The position numbers and the translations under genes are program-made. The notes under the pieces are model-generated. The model worked only from the letters and a program-made list of their open reading frames with translations, was not told the origin of the DNA and did not search any database. Of a stretch of DNA of 64,000 bases, positions 23,905 to 32,487 are shown piece by piece (the first letter of the stretch is position 1; each line of letters starts with the position of its first letter). Origin of the DNA: Rhizobium sp. AAP43 (GTDB lineage Bacteria > Pseudomonadota > Alphaproteobacteria > Rhizobiales > Rhizobiaceae); assembly GCF_001296045.1 (NCBI RefSeq), contig NZ_LJHS01000012.1:186001-250000 (forward strand). The letters are read 5' to 3'.

Positions 23905-26587
23905 GTCGGATCTGCTTCTCTGCTTCTACCAAGGCAAAGAAGACAACGCCGACACCGATGATGATCACCCCATCAACTAAGGGCACCGGCTTGGTCCCGA
24001 ACCAATTCTGGAGCACCGGGATATACGTTACCGCCAGCTGCGCCAGCGTGACGGATGCCACGCATGCCCAGACAGCGGGCGTACCCCGAACCGCTTTCCA
24101 GTTCAGCGAAGTCGTATAGAAATTTCGGATGTAGAAGAGATGGAAAATCTCCAACACGACAAGCATGTTCATCGCCATGGTGCGCGCCAGCGCCGCATCA
24201 TGCCCTTTGTCGAGCGCCAGAAAATAAACTCCGAAGATGGCGCATGCGAAGAGCAGTGATACGAGTACGATGTTCCACAGCAAGCCGCCATCAAGCAGAG
24301 GCGCTTCACGGCGCCTTGGCGGACGTTGCATGGCCGCCGCCTCGGTCGGTTCGAAAGCGAGCGCAAAACCGAGCGTGATGGTGGTGACGAGATTGATCCA
24401 CAGGATCTGCACCGCCGTGATCGGCAAGGCCAGCCCGGCAAACAGAGCGATAACGATGGTAAGCGCTTCACCGGCATTGGTCGGAAGCGTCCAACTGATC
24501 ACCTTCTTGATGTTGTCGTAGACGGTCCGCCCCTCACGCACGGCCGCAACAATGGAGGCAAAATTGTCGTCCGCCAGCACAAGATCCGCTGCCTCTTTCG
24601 CCGCCTCGCTACCCTTCATGCCCATGGCGATCCCGGCATCGGCACGTTTGAGCGCCGGGGCATCATTGACCCCGTCTCCCGTCATGGCAACGGTGAGACC
24701 CCGCGCCTGCATCGCTTTGACGAGCCTCAGTTTGTGCGCAGGTGACGTCCGGGCGAAGATATCGACTTCAGCGGCAGCTGCCTCCAATTGGGCATCATCC
24801 AGCCGCTCGATGTCCTTGCCGGTCAGCACGCGATCACTGTTCCTGAGACCAATCATGGAGGCGATCGCACGGGCTGTCGCAGCATGATCGCCGGTGATCA
24901 TTTTCACCCGAATTCCCGCCGCATGGCATTCTGCCACGGCCTCAATGGCTTCTGCCCGTGGCGGATCGATCAGACCGATCAACCCGATCAGCGTCAGGTG
25001 GCCGCTCAGATCGTGATGGTTGAGCCCTTTGTGATTGCGGCGAACATCGCGCAGAGCGATGGCAATCACACGCTCGCCATTTGCTGCCAGCGCATCTATT
25101 TGCATGCTCCAACGCGCCATGTCGATCAAAGCGATGCCGCCGCCCGCAATCCGCTGATGAGCACAGAGCGCCAGCACCTCTTCGGGCGCGCCCTTGACAT
25201 GGATGACACGCCGTCCGTCCTGATCCTCGTGCAGTACCGCCATGTAGCGATGGCCTGCATCGAAGGGGATGGCATCGAGCCGATGCCAGTCACCCGCGAA
25301 AGGTTCAGGCCCACCGCCGGTGATCTTGCCGGCAAGAGCCACAAGCGCGCCCTCCATCGGGTCGCCTTCCACATGCCATGCGTTGTCGGATTCGACTAGA
25401 ACGGCATCGTTGCACAACGCGGCCGCACGCGCGAATTCGGTCAGCACGGCATGCTGCGCACGATCGGCATCGGCATCCCGCCAGCGGACGGCCCCCTCGG
25501 GCGCATAGCCGGCACCGTCCACCGCATAGTCGTGCTCGGTCGCAACAAGGGTCGCCACGATCATCTCGTTACGCGTCAGCGTACCCGTCTTGTCGGTGCA
25601 GATCACCGAAACGGAACCCAGCGTCTCGATGGCCGGCAGGTGCCGGACAATGGCGTTGCGTCGCGCCATCGCCTGGACTCCAACAGCAAGGGTGATGGTC
25701 ATGACCGCCGGCAATCCTTCCGGAATGGCAGCGACCGAAAGACCGACAACCGTCATGAAGAGCTCGTCGAAAACCATGTGGCCAACAATGGAGCCATAGA
25801 TCAGCAGAACGCCCACCAGGAGCAGAATAAACACAGTGAGCCAGCGCCCAAATGCATCCATCTGGCTGAGCAGTGGCGTGGTCAGGACCTCGACATCGGA
25901 CAGCATTCGGCTGATCTTGCCGATCTCGCTATCGCGACCAGTCGCCACGACCAGCCCTCGTCCGGCACCGGCAGCAACCAGCGTGCCGCTGAACATCATC
26001 GAAGATCGATCACCGAGCGGCACATCCAACTCTGTGGGCTCGGTCATCTTTTCGACGGCGATCGATTCCCCGGTCAACACGGCTTCCTCGACCTTGACGC
26101 CCCGCGCCTCCATCACCCGCAGATCCGCCGGCACACGATCGCCCGCCTCGAGGAGCACGACATCGCCCGGGACCAGTGCCGCAGAGTCGACACTCTGACG
26201 TCGCCCATCTCGCAACACGGCCGAACGGGGTGCAAGCATCGAGCGGATTCCGTCCATGGCTTTTTCCGCGCGTCCTTCCTGGATAAAGCCCACCACGGCA
26301 TTGCCGATCACCACAGCAAAAATAACGCCGGTATCCACCCAATGATCGAGGAAACCGGTTACGAACCCGGCAGCGATGAGCACATAGATCAGGACATTGT
26401 GGAACTGAGCGAGAAAACGCAGCACCGGACCCCGCCGCGCAGCTTCAGGCAGACGGTTCGAACCAAACGTCTGCAGGCGATGCCGGGCTTCCTCCGATGA
26501 TAAACCGGCAGAACCGACGTTGAACCGGTCGAGAACCTCATTGAGAGGCAGGGCGTGAAAGGCACTCGTATGATCTGGTGCAGCCAT
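23888..26587 (-). CDS. P-type cation-transporting ATPase (P2 type)
   Basis: Cation pump of 899 aa in the inner membrane. All core motifs are visible: TGES in VLTGESIAVEK, the ion-site helix AAIPEGLPAVMT, the phosphorylation site CTDKTGTLTRNE near residue 330, KGAPEEVL, TGDHAATARA and MTGDGVNDAPALKRADAG. The N-terminal cation-ATPase domain and the C-terminal four-helix domain are present, so the protein is complete. PEGLP places it with Ca2+/Mn2+-type pumps rather than heavy-metal pumps, and no Cys-Pro-Cys is seen. The start at MAAPDHTS was preferred to an upstream in-frame ATG at 26635. Confidence 0.92.
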   Translation of the reverse strand: MAAPDHTSAFHALPLNEVLDRFNVGSAGLSSEEARHRLQTFGSNRLPEAARRGPVLRFLAQFHNVLIYVLIAAGFVTGFLDHWVDTGVIFAVVIGNAVVGFIQEGRAEKAMDGIRSMLAPRSAVLRDGRRQSVDSAALVPGDVVLLEAGDRVPADLRVMEARGVKVEEAVLTGESIAVEKMTEPTELDVPLGDRSSMMFSGTLVAAGAGRGLVVATGRDSEIGKISRMLSDVEVLTTPLLSQMDAFGRWLTVFILLLVGVLLIYGSIVGHMVFDELFMTVVGLSVAAIPEGLPAVMTITLAVGVQAMARRNAIVRHLPAIETLGSVSVICTDKTGTLTRNEMIVATLVATEHDYAVDGAGYAPEGAVRWRDADADRAQHAVLTEFARAAALCNDAVLVESDNAWHVEGDPMEGALVALAGKITGGGPEPFAGDWHRLDAIPFDAGHRYMAVLHEDQDGRRVIHVKGAPEEVLALCAHQRIAGGGIALIDMARWSMQIDALAANGERVIAIALRDVRRNHKGLNHHDLSGHLTLIGLIGLIDPPRAEAIEAVAECHAAGIRVKMITGDHAATARAIASMIGLRNSDRVLTGKDIERLDDAQLEAAAAEVDIFARTSPAHKLRLVKAMQARGLTVAMTGDGVNDAPALKRADAGIAMGMKGSEAAKEAADLVLADDNFASIVAAVREGRTVYDNIKKVISWTLPTNAGEALTIVIALFAGLALPITAVQILWINLVTTITLGFALAFEPTEAAAMQRPPRRREAPLLDGGLLWNIVLVSLLFACAIFGVYFLALDKGHDAALARTMAMNMLVVLEIFHLFYIRNFYTTSLNWKAVRGTPAVWACVASVTLAQLAVTYIPVLQNWFGTKPVPLVDGVIIIGVGVVFFALVEAEKQIRLTLRR

Positions 26588-26919
26588 GGGGTTCGCCTTC
26601 ACTGTGATCGCTGACAGACACGCCGCCGCTCTCATTCACATCCTGACTGCCGGGCCACCGATTGTAATTGATTCAAGACAAGACCCAACCGTTCATTGCA
26701 TCGACCTCACCCCACCCCGGGAAGTGGAAAGCACAGTCTCGGGCAAGCATGGCGGGCAAGGGTGGAAACGCTCTGCCGGGTTGATTCGCTGAAAGCCCAT
26801 CCCGGTAGAGCGCAATTCGTCCGTCTGCGCGTCGAATAACTCACATCTGCTCTCGGGCAGGTCGGGTCAGGCGCCGGGGCGAAACGAGCCATTTGACAGC
26901 AGCCGGAGCGAAGCCGTCC
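26588..26919. other. 332-bp divergent non-coding region
   Basis: This stretch separates the ATPase start from the octapeptide-repeat gene start. It must hold both promoters. An AT-richer patch around 26663-26680 (ATTGTAATTGATTCAAGA) is the best candidate for a promoter or regulator site. No convincing gene, tRNA or repeat was seen. Confidence 0.4.
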
Positions 26920-29900
26920 ATGACGTCGATCATTTCCACCCTGAGTCCCGCCCAGATCAAGGCGCTTCCCACGACGACCATCGCGTCCTGGTCACAGGAA
27001 GATGTTGCCGGTCTGTCGACTGCCCAGGTCGGCGCGCTATCCGCGACGCAGGTTGCTGCTCTGCAAAATCAGGCAGTATCCAGCCTCAACACGAGTCAGC
27101 TCAATGCGATTTCGACGCGTGCGATCACCGGGCTGACGCTTGACCAGATCGCCGCAATCTCCGCGGACAATGTCTCGGGCCTCGCCGCAACGCAGGTGGG
27201 CGCCTTGACGGCCGCCCAGATCGGCGGCTTCAGTACCGAGCAAACCGAAGCCCTGACGCCCCAGCAGATCGCGCGCATGAGCGCATCACAGATTGCGGCC
27301 CTGAGCGCCGAAGACCTCGCAACCTTCTCGCCAACCGATATTGCCGCAATCAGCACAGCTGCCTTGCGAGGCCTCACGCCCGCAAACCTGGCCACGCTTA
27401 CGCCCGAGCAGGTCGGCGCGATGAAGCCGGCCCAGATTGCCGCACTGAAAGCCGATCAGATCGGCGCCCTGACACCAGAGCAGATTGCGGGGCTGACCAC
27501 CGCCCAGATCGGCGCCTTGACCGCATCACAGATCAGCGCCCTGTCGACGGTGCAGCTCGGGTCATTTACCGCGAGCCAGTTTTCCGCGATCAGCACGCGA
27601 GCGATCACCGGCCTGTCGACCGAGCAGATTGGCAGCCTTTCAGCAGCCAAGACCAGCGCGATGACCGCGGCCCAGATCACAGCCCTGAATTCTAGGCAGG
27701 TCAGTGCCTTTACCACCGATCAACTGGAGGCTCTCGATCCCGCCAAGATCGCAGCAATCAGTGCGAAGGCGGCGCCCGGACTGACCGTTGACCAAATTGC
27801 AGCCCTGAGCCCTGAACAGACAACAGCCCTCACGGCAGCGCAGATTGCAGCTCTCCGCCCCAATCAGATCGCCGCTCTCTCCGACGAACAAGTCGCCGTC
27901 TTTTCTGCCGCACAATTGCGTGGACTGTCCGGCCCGCAAGTGGCGTCGCTCTCGGTCGATGTCGTGGCCAATCTTTCGGCCGAACAGATCGCGGCTCTCA
28001 ATCCGAAGGCAGTCGCCGGGCTCACCCTGCCCCAGGTCGCAGCACTTGGTGAAGACCAGCTGAAGGCGATGACAACGGCTCAGGTGGCAGCCTTGACCGC
28101 ACGCCAGGTGACAGCCCTATCGACAACACAGCTATCAGCTTTTTCGCCGAGCCAGATAGCGGCCCTCTCGCCGGCTGGCGCAACCGGCCTGTCGACGGAT
28201 CAGATGGGTGCACTGACCCTTGAACAGGTCGCAGCCCTGACGACGAAGCAGATTACAACTCTAAAAGCAGCGCAGGTCGGCGCACTCAGCCCAGCTCAGA
28301 TCGAAGTTCTGTCAACGGCGCAAGTGGCGGCACTGTCCCCCGGCCAGGTCGCCGTTCTCACGCCTGCCGCCTTCAGCGCACTGTCCACAGACCAGATTGC
28401 GGCATTATCCCCGCGCGCCATCAGCGGATTGACAACCGCTCAGATTGCCCTGCTGGCTCCAGATCAGGTCGACGCGCTATCCACCTCGCAGATCGGTGCC
28501 CTCAGCGCGTCACAAGTCGCCGTCCTCGCACCGGAAGCACTTGAACGACTGACACCAGCAAAGATCGCCGCGATCAGCACCAAGGCGATCGCGGGCCTCT
28601 CCGCAGACAGCATCGCAGGCTTGGCGCCTGAACAGATTGCAGCACTCACGCCCGTGCAGTTGCGCGGCCTGACCACCACGCAGATAGCGGCACTGACGCC
28701 TGGCCAGGTCGAGGCTATGTCCGTCGCGCAAGTCGGCGCCTTCAGCGCAGTCCAGATGTCGAGCATGACCGTTGCAAGCGTTGCAGCCATGTCGCCGGAA
28801 CAGATCGCCGGCTTGGCGTCGACCTCGGTGTCGGGACTGACCGCAGCCCAGGTCGCGGCCCTCGACAGCAATCAGGCAGAGGCTCTGACCTCATCGCAAG
28901 TTGGCAAAATGACCGCCGCGCAGCTTGCCGCGCTAGGAGCGGACGAGCTCGCGACATTCTCGACAACTGATATCGCTGCGATCAGCGTCAGCGCTCTGAC
29001 TGCGCTCACGCCAGAGAAGCTGGCCGGCCTCCATCCGGACCAGATCGGCGCCATGACTGCGGCCCAGATCGCCGCCTTGACCGCAACGCAGGTCGCAGCT
29101 CTCACGCCCGCACAGCTATCCGTGCTGAGCACGACACAAGTGCGAAGCCTCACGGCGGCACAGATGCCATCTCTGACGACGGCAAACATCGCGGCCCTGT
29201 CGACCGAGCAGATCGCCTCGCTGAATGCAAAGGCTGTCGCGGCACTCTCAACCGAACAGATTGCCGCCCTGTCACCCGAACAGGTCGAGGCATTGACGGC
29301 GACCCAGGCTACGGGCCTGACTGCGGGGCAAGTCGCCATCCTGAAGCCATCCGACATGGCCACCTTCCTGCCAGCGGAAATCGCTGCACTCAGCGTCACC
29401 GCAATTCCATCTCTTACTGACGAAACGATTGCGGCACTCAGCCTTGAACAGCTGGGAGCCCTCACGGCCAGCCAGATCGGCGCACTGAAGACAAGCCAGA
29501 TTGCGGCACTCAGCCCGTCGCAAATGGAAGCCTTCTCAGCCACGCAGATGGCCGCTTTCGGCCCAACGCAGGTTGCAGCCCTGCCGCTCGCCAACCTCGC
29601 CGCCCTGTCGAGTAGCCAGACGGCAGCCCTGAGTGCCAAGGGCATTGCAGGGCTCACCACGACACAGGTCGCCGCCTTGTCGCCAACCCAGATCGATACG
29701 TTGACATCCACACAGATTGCCGGCCTGACCCCGACGCAGGTTGGCGCGCTGACCCTTGACCAGCTGAGCCTGTTCTCCTCTGCCGATATCGCAGCGATCA
29801 GCGCGACTGGCATCAGCGGCCTCACAAACACGCAGCTTGCAGCACTCTCCTCCGATCAGATCACCGGCCTGACAGCAACCCAGATCGCAGGCTTGACCAC

Positions 29901-31167
29901 ACAACAGATCGGAAGCCTGACGCCACAACAGGTGGCACTCCTGTCGACCACGCAGATCGCAGCCATGACCACGACGCAAATCGGAGCGCTCGACGAAACG
30001 GCGGTTGCCGCTCTATCGCCAGATCAGATTGGCGCGATCTCCACCAAGGCACTGCCCGGTCTCACGGCAAGCCAGATTGCCGCGATGTCGCCGTCACAGA
30101 TCGACGCGCTCTCGTCGACCCAAATCGCCGCACTGACGGCGACCCAGGTTGGCGCGCTCTCAAGCCAGCAGCTTGCAACCTTCTCGAAGACAGATCTGGC
30201 CGGGCTGAGCGCAGCAGGCATTGCGGGCCTCCAGCCTTCCACGATCGCCGGCTTCACCCATGAGCAGATCGGCGCCCTCACAACCGCGCAGATGGCAGGC
30301 CTCACCTTCGACCAACTCAATGCCTTGAGTGCGGATCAGGTTTCGGTCCTAACCGTCGCCCAGATCGGCGCCCTCTCTGCGACCCAGATCGCCGGCCTGC
30401 CGACAGGCAGCATAGCGGCCCTGTCGACCACCCAGGTCGCCGCCATCAGTGCCAAGGCTATCCCCGGATTGAGCACGGCGCAGATCGCGACCATCACGCC
30501 AAGTCAGTTCGATGCCTTGACGACGGCTCAGATCGGAGCCATGTCTGCCACGCAGATTGGCGCGATCACCCCCGCCGCACTGGAAACCTTGTCGGCAACG
30601 GACATGGCGTCCATCTCCTCGACGGCCATCAGCGGCCTCTCGCCGACCACAGTAAGCACCCTGCAACCCGAGCAGATTGCCGCGCTGACAACTGGTCAGG
30701 TCGCAAACCTTACCTATTACCAGCTCCGTGCCTTGACCCCTGTTCAAGTCCAGGCGCTGACCACGACACAGATCGGTTCGATGAATTCGATCCAGCTTGC
30801 GACGCTCGGCGCAGACAAGATCGTCAACATGACAACCAGCCAGATTGCGGCGATGAGCCCGACGGCCGTCAACGGCCTGACCGTCGACCAGCTCGGCGCC
30901 ATGTCGGAGAGCCAGATCGAGGCCTTGACGACAAGTCAGGTCGCCGGACTGAACGCAACCCAGATCACCGCGCTTGGGCCGGCAAAGCTGCGCACCTTCA
31001 CCAGCCAGGAGGTTGCCGCGATCAATCCCTATGCGATTCCCGGACTGACGGTGGCGCAGATCTCGAACCTAAGCCAGGCACAGTTGCAGTCCTTCACCGC
31101 CACACAGGGCCAGGTGATGAACCCAGACCAGATCGCAGCCGTTCTCGCAGCGCTCCAGTCAGCCTGA
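26920..31167 (+). CDS. giant octapeptide-repeat protein, function unknown
   Basis: Protein of 1415 aa from the ATG at 26920, which has a GGAG 11 nt upstream; a TTG at 26893 would add nine residues. After eight leader residues it consists of 175 consecutive octapeptides with the consensus S/T-x-x-Q-I/V-x-A-L and ends with seven residues (LAALQSA). No signal peptide, membrane segment, cysteine, RTX nonapeptide or anchor is visible, and I see one tryptophan. The S/T-x-x-Q step looks like a helix capping box, so short helices stacked as a solenoid are possible, but beta folds are not excluded. Composition is almost wholly Ala, Ser, Thr, Leu, Ile, Gln, Gly and Pro. It stands alone between a divergent ATPase and the convergent phnF. 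Confidence 0.9.
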   Translation: MTSIISTLSPAQIKALPTTTIASWSQEDVAGLSTAQVGALSATQVAALQNQAVSSLNTSQLNAISTRAITGLTLDQIAAISADNVSGLAATQVGALTAAQIGGFSTEQTEALTPQQIARMSASQIAALSAEDLATFSPTDIAAISTAALRGLTPANLATLTPEQVGAMKPAQIAALKADQIGALTPEQIAGLTTAQIGALTASQISALSTVQLGSFTASQFSAISTRAITGLSTEQIGSLSAAKTSAMTAAQITALNSRQVSAFTTDQLEALDPAKIAAISAKAAPGLTVDQIAALSPEQTTALTAAQIAALRPNQIAALSDEQVAVFSAAQLRGLSGPQVASLSVDVVANLSAEQIAALNPKAVAGLTLPQVAALGEDQLKAMTTAQVAALTARQVTALSTTQLSAFSPSQIAALSPAGATGLSTDQMGALTLEQVAALTTKQITTLKAAQVGALSPAQIEVLSTAQVAALSPGQVAVLTPAAFSALSTDQIAALSPRAISGLTTAQIALLAPDQVDALSTSQIGALSASQVAVLAPEALERLTPAKIAAISTKAIAGLSADSIAGLAPEQIAALTPVQLRGLTTTQIAALTPGQVEAMSVAQVGAFSAVQMSSMTVASVAAMSPEQIAGLASTSVSGLTAAQVAALDSNQAEALTSSQVGKMTAAQLAALGADELATFSTTDIAAISVSALTALTPEKLAGLHPDQIGAMTAAQIAALTATQVAALTPAQLSVLSTTQVRSLTAAQMPSLTTANIAALSTEQIASLNAKAVAALSTEQIAALSPEQVEALTATQATGLTAGQVAILKPSDMATFLPAEIAALSVTAIPSLTDETIAALSLEQLGALTASQIGALKTSQIAALSPSQMEAFSATQMAAFGPTQVAALPLANLAALSSSQTAALSAKGIAGLTTTQVAALSPTQIDTLTSTQIAGLTPTQVGALTLDQLSLFSSADIAAISATGISGLTNTQLAALSSDQITGLTATQIAGLTTQQIGSLTPQQVALLSTTQIAAMTTTQIGALDETAVAALSPDQIGAISTKALPGLTASQIAAMSPSQIDALSSTQIAALTATQVGALSSQQLATFSKTDLAGLSAAGIAGLQPSTIAGFTHEQIGALTTAQMAGLTFDQLNALSADQVSVLTVAQIGALSATQIAGLPTGSIAALSTTQVAAISAKAIPGLSTAQIATITPSQFDALTTAQIGAMSATQIGAITPAALETLSATDMASISSTAISGLSPTTVSTLQPEQIAALTTGQVANLTYYQLRALTPVQVQALTTTQIGSMNSIQLATLGADKIVNMTTSQIAAMSPTAVNGLTVDQLGAMSESQIEALTTSQVAGLNATQITALGPAKLRTFTSQEVAAINPYAIPGLTVAQISNLSQAQLQSFTATQGQVMNPDQIAAVLAALQSA
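26944..31143 (+). repeat. 175 x 24-bp coding repeats in 17-unit (408-bp) higher-order array
   Basis: Every 24 bp encodes one octad, with no insertion or deletion from first to last. Octads in which Gln-4 is replaced by Ala, Gly or Ser and position 7 is usually Gly (for example STKAIAGL, SAKAIPGL, NPYAIPGL) recur at two sets of positions. Set B starts at 27352, 27760, 28168, 28576, 28984, 29392, 29800, 30208, 30616 and 31024. Set A starts at 27592, 28000, 28408, 28816, 29224, 29632, 30040, 30448 and 30856. Both have a 408-bp period. One further A-like octad at 27112 is out of phase by three octads. Confidence 0.9.
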
Positions 31168-31184
31168 CGGAAACAGCCAAAGGT

Positions 31185-31907
31185 TCAGCTGCGGATCGTG
31201 AATTGAACGCGATCCGCCGGAAAACGGGTGACCGCATACTGGATCGGCAGACCGGCGGGATCGGTGTTCACCGCCCGCGTCACCAGCACGATCGCGCCAG
31301 GCGTCAGTTCAAGCTGAGCCACGTCGTCCGGTTCGGCATGCACGGCAGAGATCTCGGTCACGTCACGGACGTAGTCCGTCACGCCTGAGGCCGCGAGCGC
31401 CAGGGTGATCGACCCCGAGGCGGCGAAGGATTGATCGATGCCAGCAAATCGAGCCGCTGGAAACCACATGGTTGAACGCGAAACGGCACGGCCATCCGCG
31501 CGGCGAACGCCATCCAGCCGCAGCACCTCCGTACCCGCCACAAGCTTCAACCGCCCGGCAATCTCGGCAGTTGCCGGCTCAACCGCCGATGCCAGCAGAA
31601 CTCCCTGCAGATCGCGTGCCTGATCGCCGATGCCTTCGGTGAAACGGGTGCGCCTGCCAATCGGGAAGTCGAACTTGTTGCGCCGCTCGATCATCGTGCC
31701 ACGCCCCTGTACGGAGCGCACGACACCCTCCTGCGCAAGGGCCGCCAGCGCCGCGCGGACCGTATGGCGATTGACCGAAAATTCCTCTGCAAGCGCGGTC
31801 TCGGCCGGCACCATACCCGAGCCATCATAGAGCCCAGCAGCGATATTGGCGCGAATCCGGTCGGAAATCTGCCGCCAGAGCGCGACGCCCCTCTGTCTCT
31901 CGATCAT
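31185..31907 (-). CDS. phnF: phosphonate operon regulator PhnF (GntR/HutC family)
   Basis: Regulator of 240 aa. The N-terminal winged helix is at residues ~8-75 (LWRQISDRIRANIAAGLYDG, AEEFSVNRHTVRAALAALAQ, VRSVQGRGTMIE). The C-terminal UTRA ligand domain runs from about 90 to 235. It is divergent from phnG, the position PhnF takes in many rhizobial and enteric phn clusters, and the 109-bp gap holds a TGTCTA/TAGACA inverted repeat. Its stop lies 17 bp from the stop of the convergent repeat-protein gene. Repression of phn genes in the absence of phosphonate intermediates is inferred. Confidence 0.9.
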   Translation of the reverse strand: MIERQRGVALWRQISDRIRANIAAGLYDGSGMVPAETALAEEFSVNRHTVRAALAALAQEGVVRSVQGRGTMIERRNKFDFPIGRRTRFTEGIGDQARDLQGVLLASAVEPATAEIAGRLKLVAGTEVLRLDGVRRADGRAVSRSTMWFPAARFAGIDQSFAASGSITLALAASGVTDYVRDVTEISAVHAEPDDVAQLELTPGAIVLVTRAVNTDPAGLPIQYAVTRFPADRVQFTIRS

Positions 31908-31931
31908 TTTCCCCTGCCTTGTCTCATACCC

Positions 31932-31949
31932 GTGTCACACGATTGTCAC
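31932..31949 (+). promoter_or_regulatory. putative Pho box upstream of phnG
   Basis: GTGTCAC-ACGA-TTGTCAC is a 7-4-7 direct repeat with 11-bp spacing, the design of PhoB sites (consensus CTGTCAT-A/T4-CTGTCAT). It reads toward phnG, 67 bp before the ATG. PhoB activation under phosphate starvation is the known control of C-P lyase genes. Confidence 0.55.
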
Positions 31950-31983
31950 CGCGAACGGATACTTCTAAAGTAACTTGTATGGT

Positions 31984-32001
31984 TGTCTATATTACTAGAC
32001 A
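31984..32001. promoter_or_regulatory. putative PhnF operator
   Basis: TGTCTA-TATTAC-TAGACA is an 18-bp inverted repeat ending 15 bp before the phnG ATG. The HutC/PhnF branch of GntR proteins binds sites of this size and AT-rich centre. A repressor here would block the phnG promoter or early elongation. Confidence 0.55.
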
Positions 32002-32016
32002 TTTAGAGGCCCGACA

Positions 32017-32487
32017 ATGAACCCAGCACGCGATACGCAAATAAATTCGGCAGCATCTCGAAAGCGGGTGGTTGATCTCCTCGCACGTGCCACGCGGAGT
32101 GAACTCGAAGACGCCACAGCCAAACTCGATCCCCCACCGAGCTATAGCTCGATCCGCGGCCCGGAGACCGGTCTCGTGATGGTTCGCGGGCGGATCGGTG
32201 GCGGGGGATCACCCTTCAACCTGGGTGAGGCAACGATGACGCGTGCGAGCATTCGGCTGGCCGATGGCACAGTCGGCCATGGCTACCGGCTCGGCACAGA
32301 TCGCCGCGCAGCCATGCTCGCTGCCGTCTGCGATGCCTTGGTGCAGAACGACGCGCACAGTCGCATCCTCGAAGAAGGCCTGCTCGGCGACATCGAAGCC
32401 CGTATTGCCGCAGAAGCAGAGCAGTCCCGCAGGGAAACCGCGGCCACCAAGGTCGATTTCTTCACGATGGTCAGAGGAGAAGACTGA
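32017..32487 (+). CDS. phnG: C-P lyase core subunit PhnG
   Basis: PhnG, 156 aa (E. coli 150). The N-terminal RKRVVDLLARATRSEL and the central PETGLVMVRGRIGGGGSPFN with LGEATMTRASIRL and VGHGYRLGTDR are family hallmarks. PhnG, H, I and J form the core complex that installs methylphosphonate on ribose triphosphate and cleaves the C-P bond. It is the first gene of the operon, behind a Pho box and a PhnF site. Its stop overlaps the phnH start by one base (TGATG). Confidence 0.95.
   Translation: MNPARDTQINSAASRKRVVDLLARATRSELEDATAKLDPPPSYSSIRGPETGLVMVRGRIGGGGSPFNLGEATMTRASIRLADGTVGHGYRLGTDRRAAMLAAVCDALVQNDAHSRILEEGLLGDIEARIAAEAEQSRRETAATKVDFFTMVRGED

Noticed and set aside
25451-26500. Plus-strand open frame of 349 codons over the P-type ATPase
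   Set aside because: Antisense shadow of a gene with every catalytic motif intact. Its translation is charged and without any recognisable motif.
26663-26680. FNR/FixK-type box in the ATPase-repeat gene gap
   Set aside because: TTGATTCAA is too short and wrongly spaced for TTGAT-N4-ATCAA, so no oxygen-responsive site is claimed.
28872-29831. Long open frame on the minus strand inside the octapeptide gene (319 codons), with several similar shorter ones
   Set aside because: It is the antisense shadow of a repetitive GC-rich gene. Open frames there follow from the repeated codon pattern, and none has a ribosome site or family resemblance.
26944-31143. Resemblance of LTPEQIAAL octads to the first helix of TAL-effector repeats (LTPEQVVAI)
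   Set aside because: TAL repeats are 33-35 residues with two helices and a variable di-residue. Here the period is 8 with no second helix, so the match is only a shared N-capped helix start.
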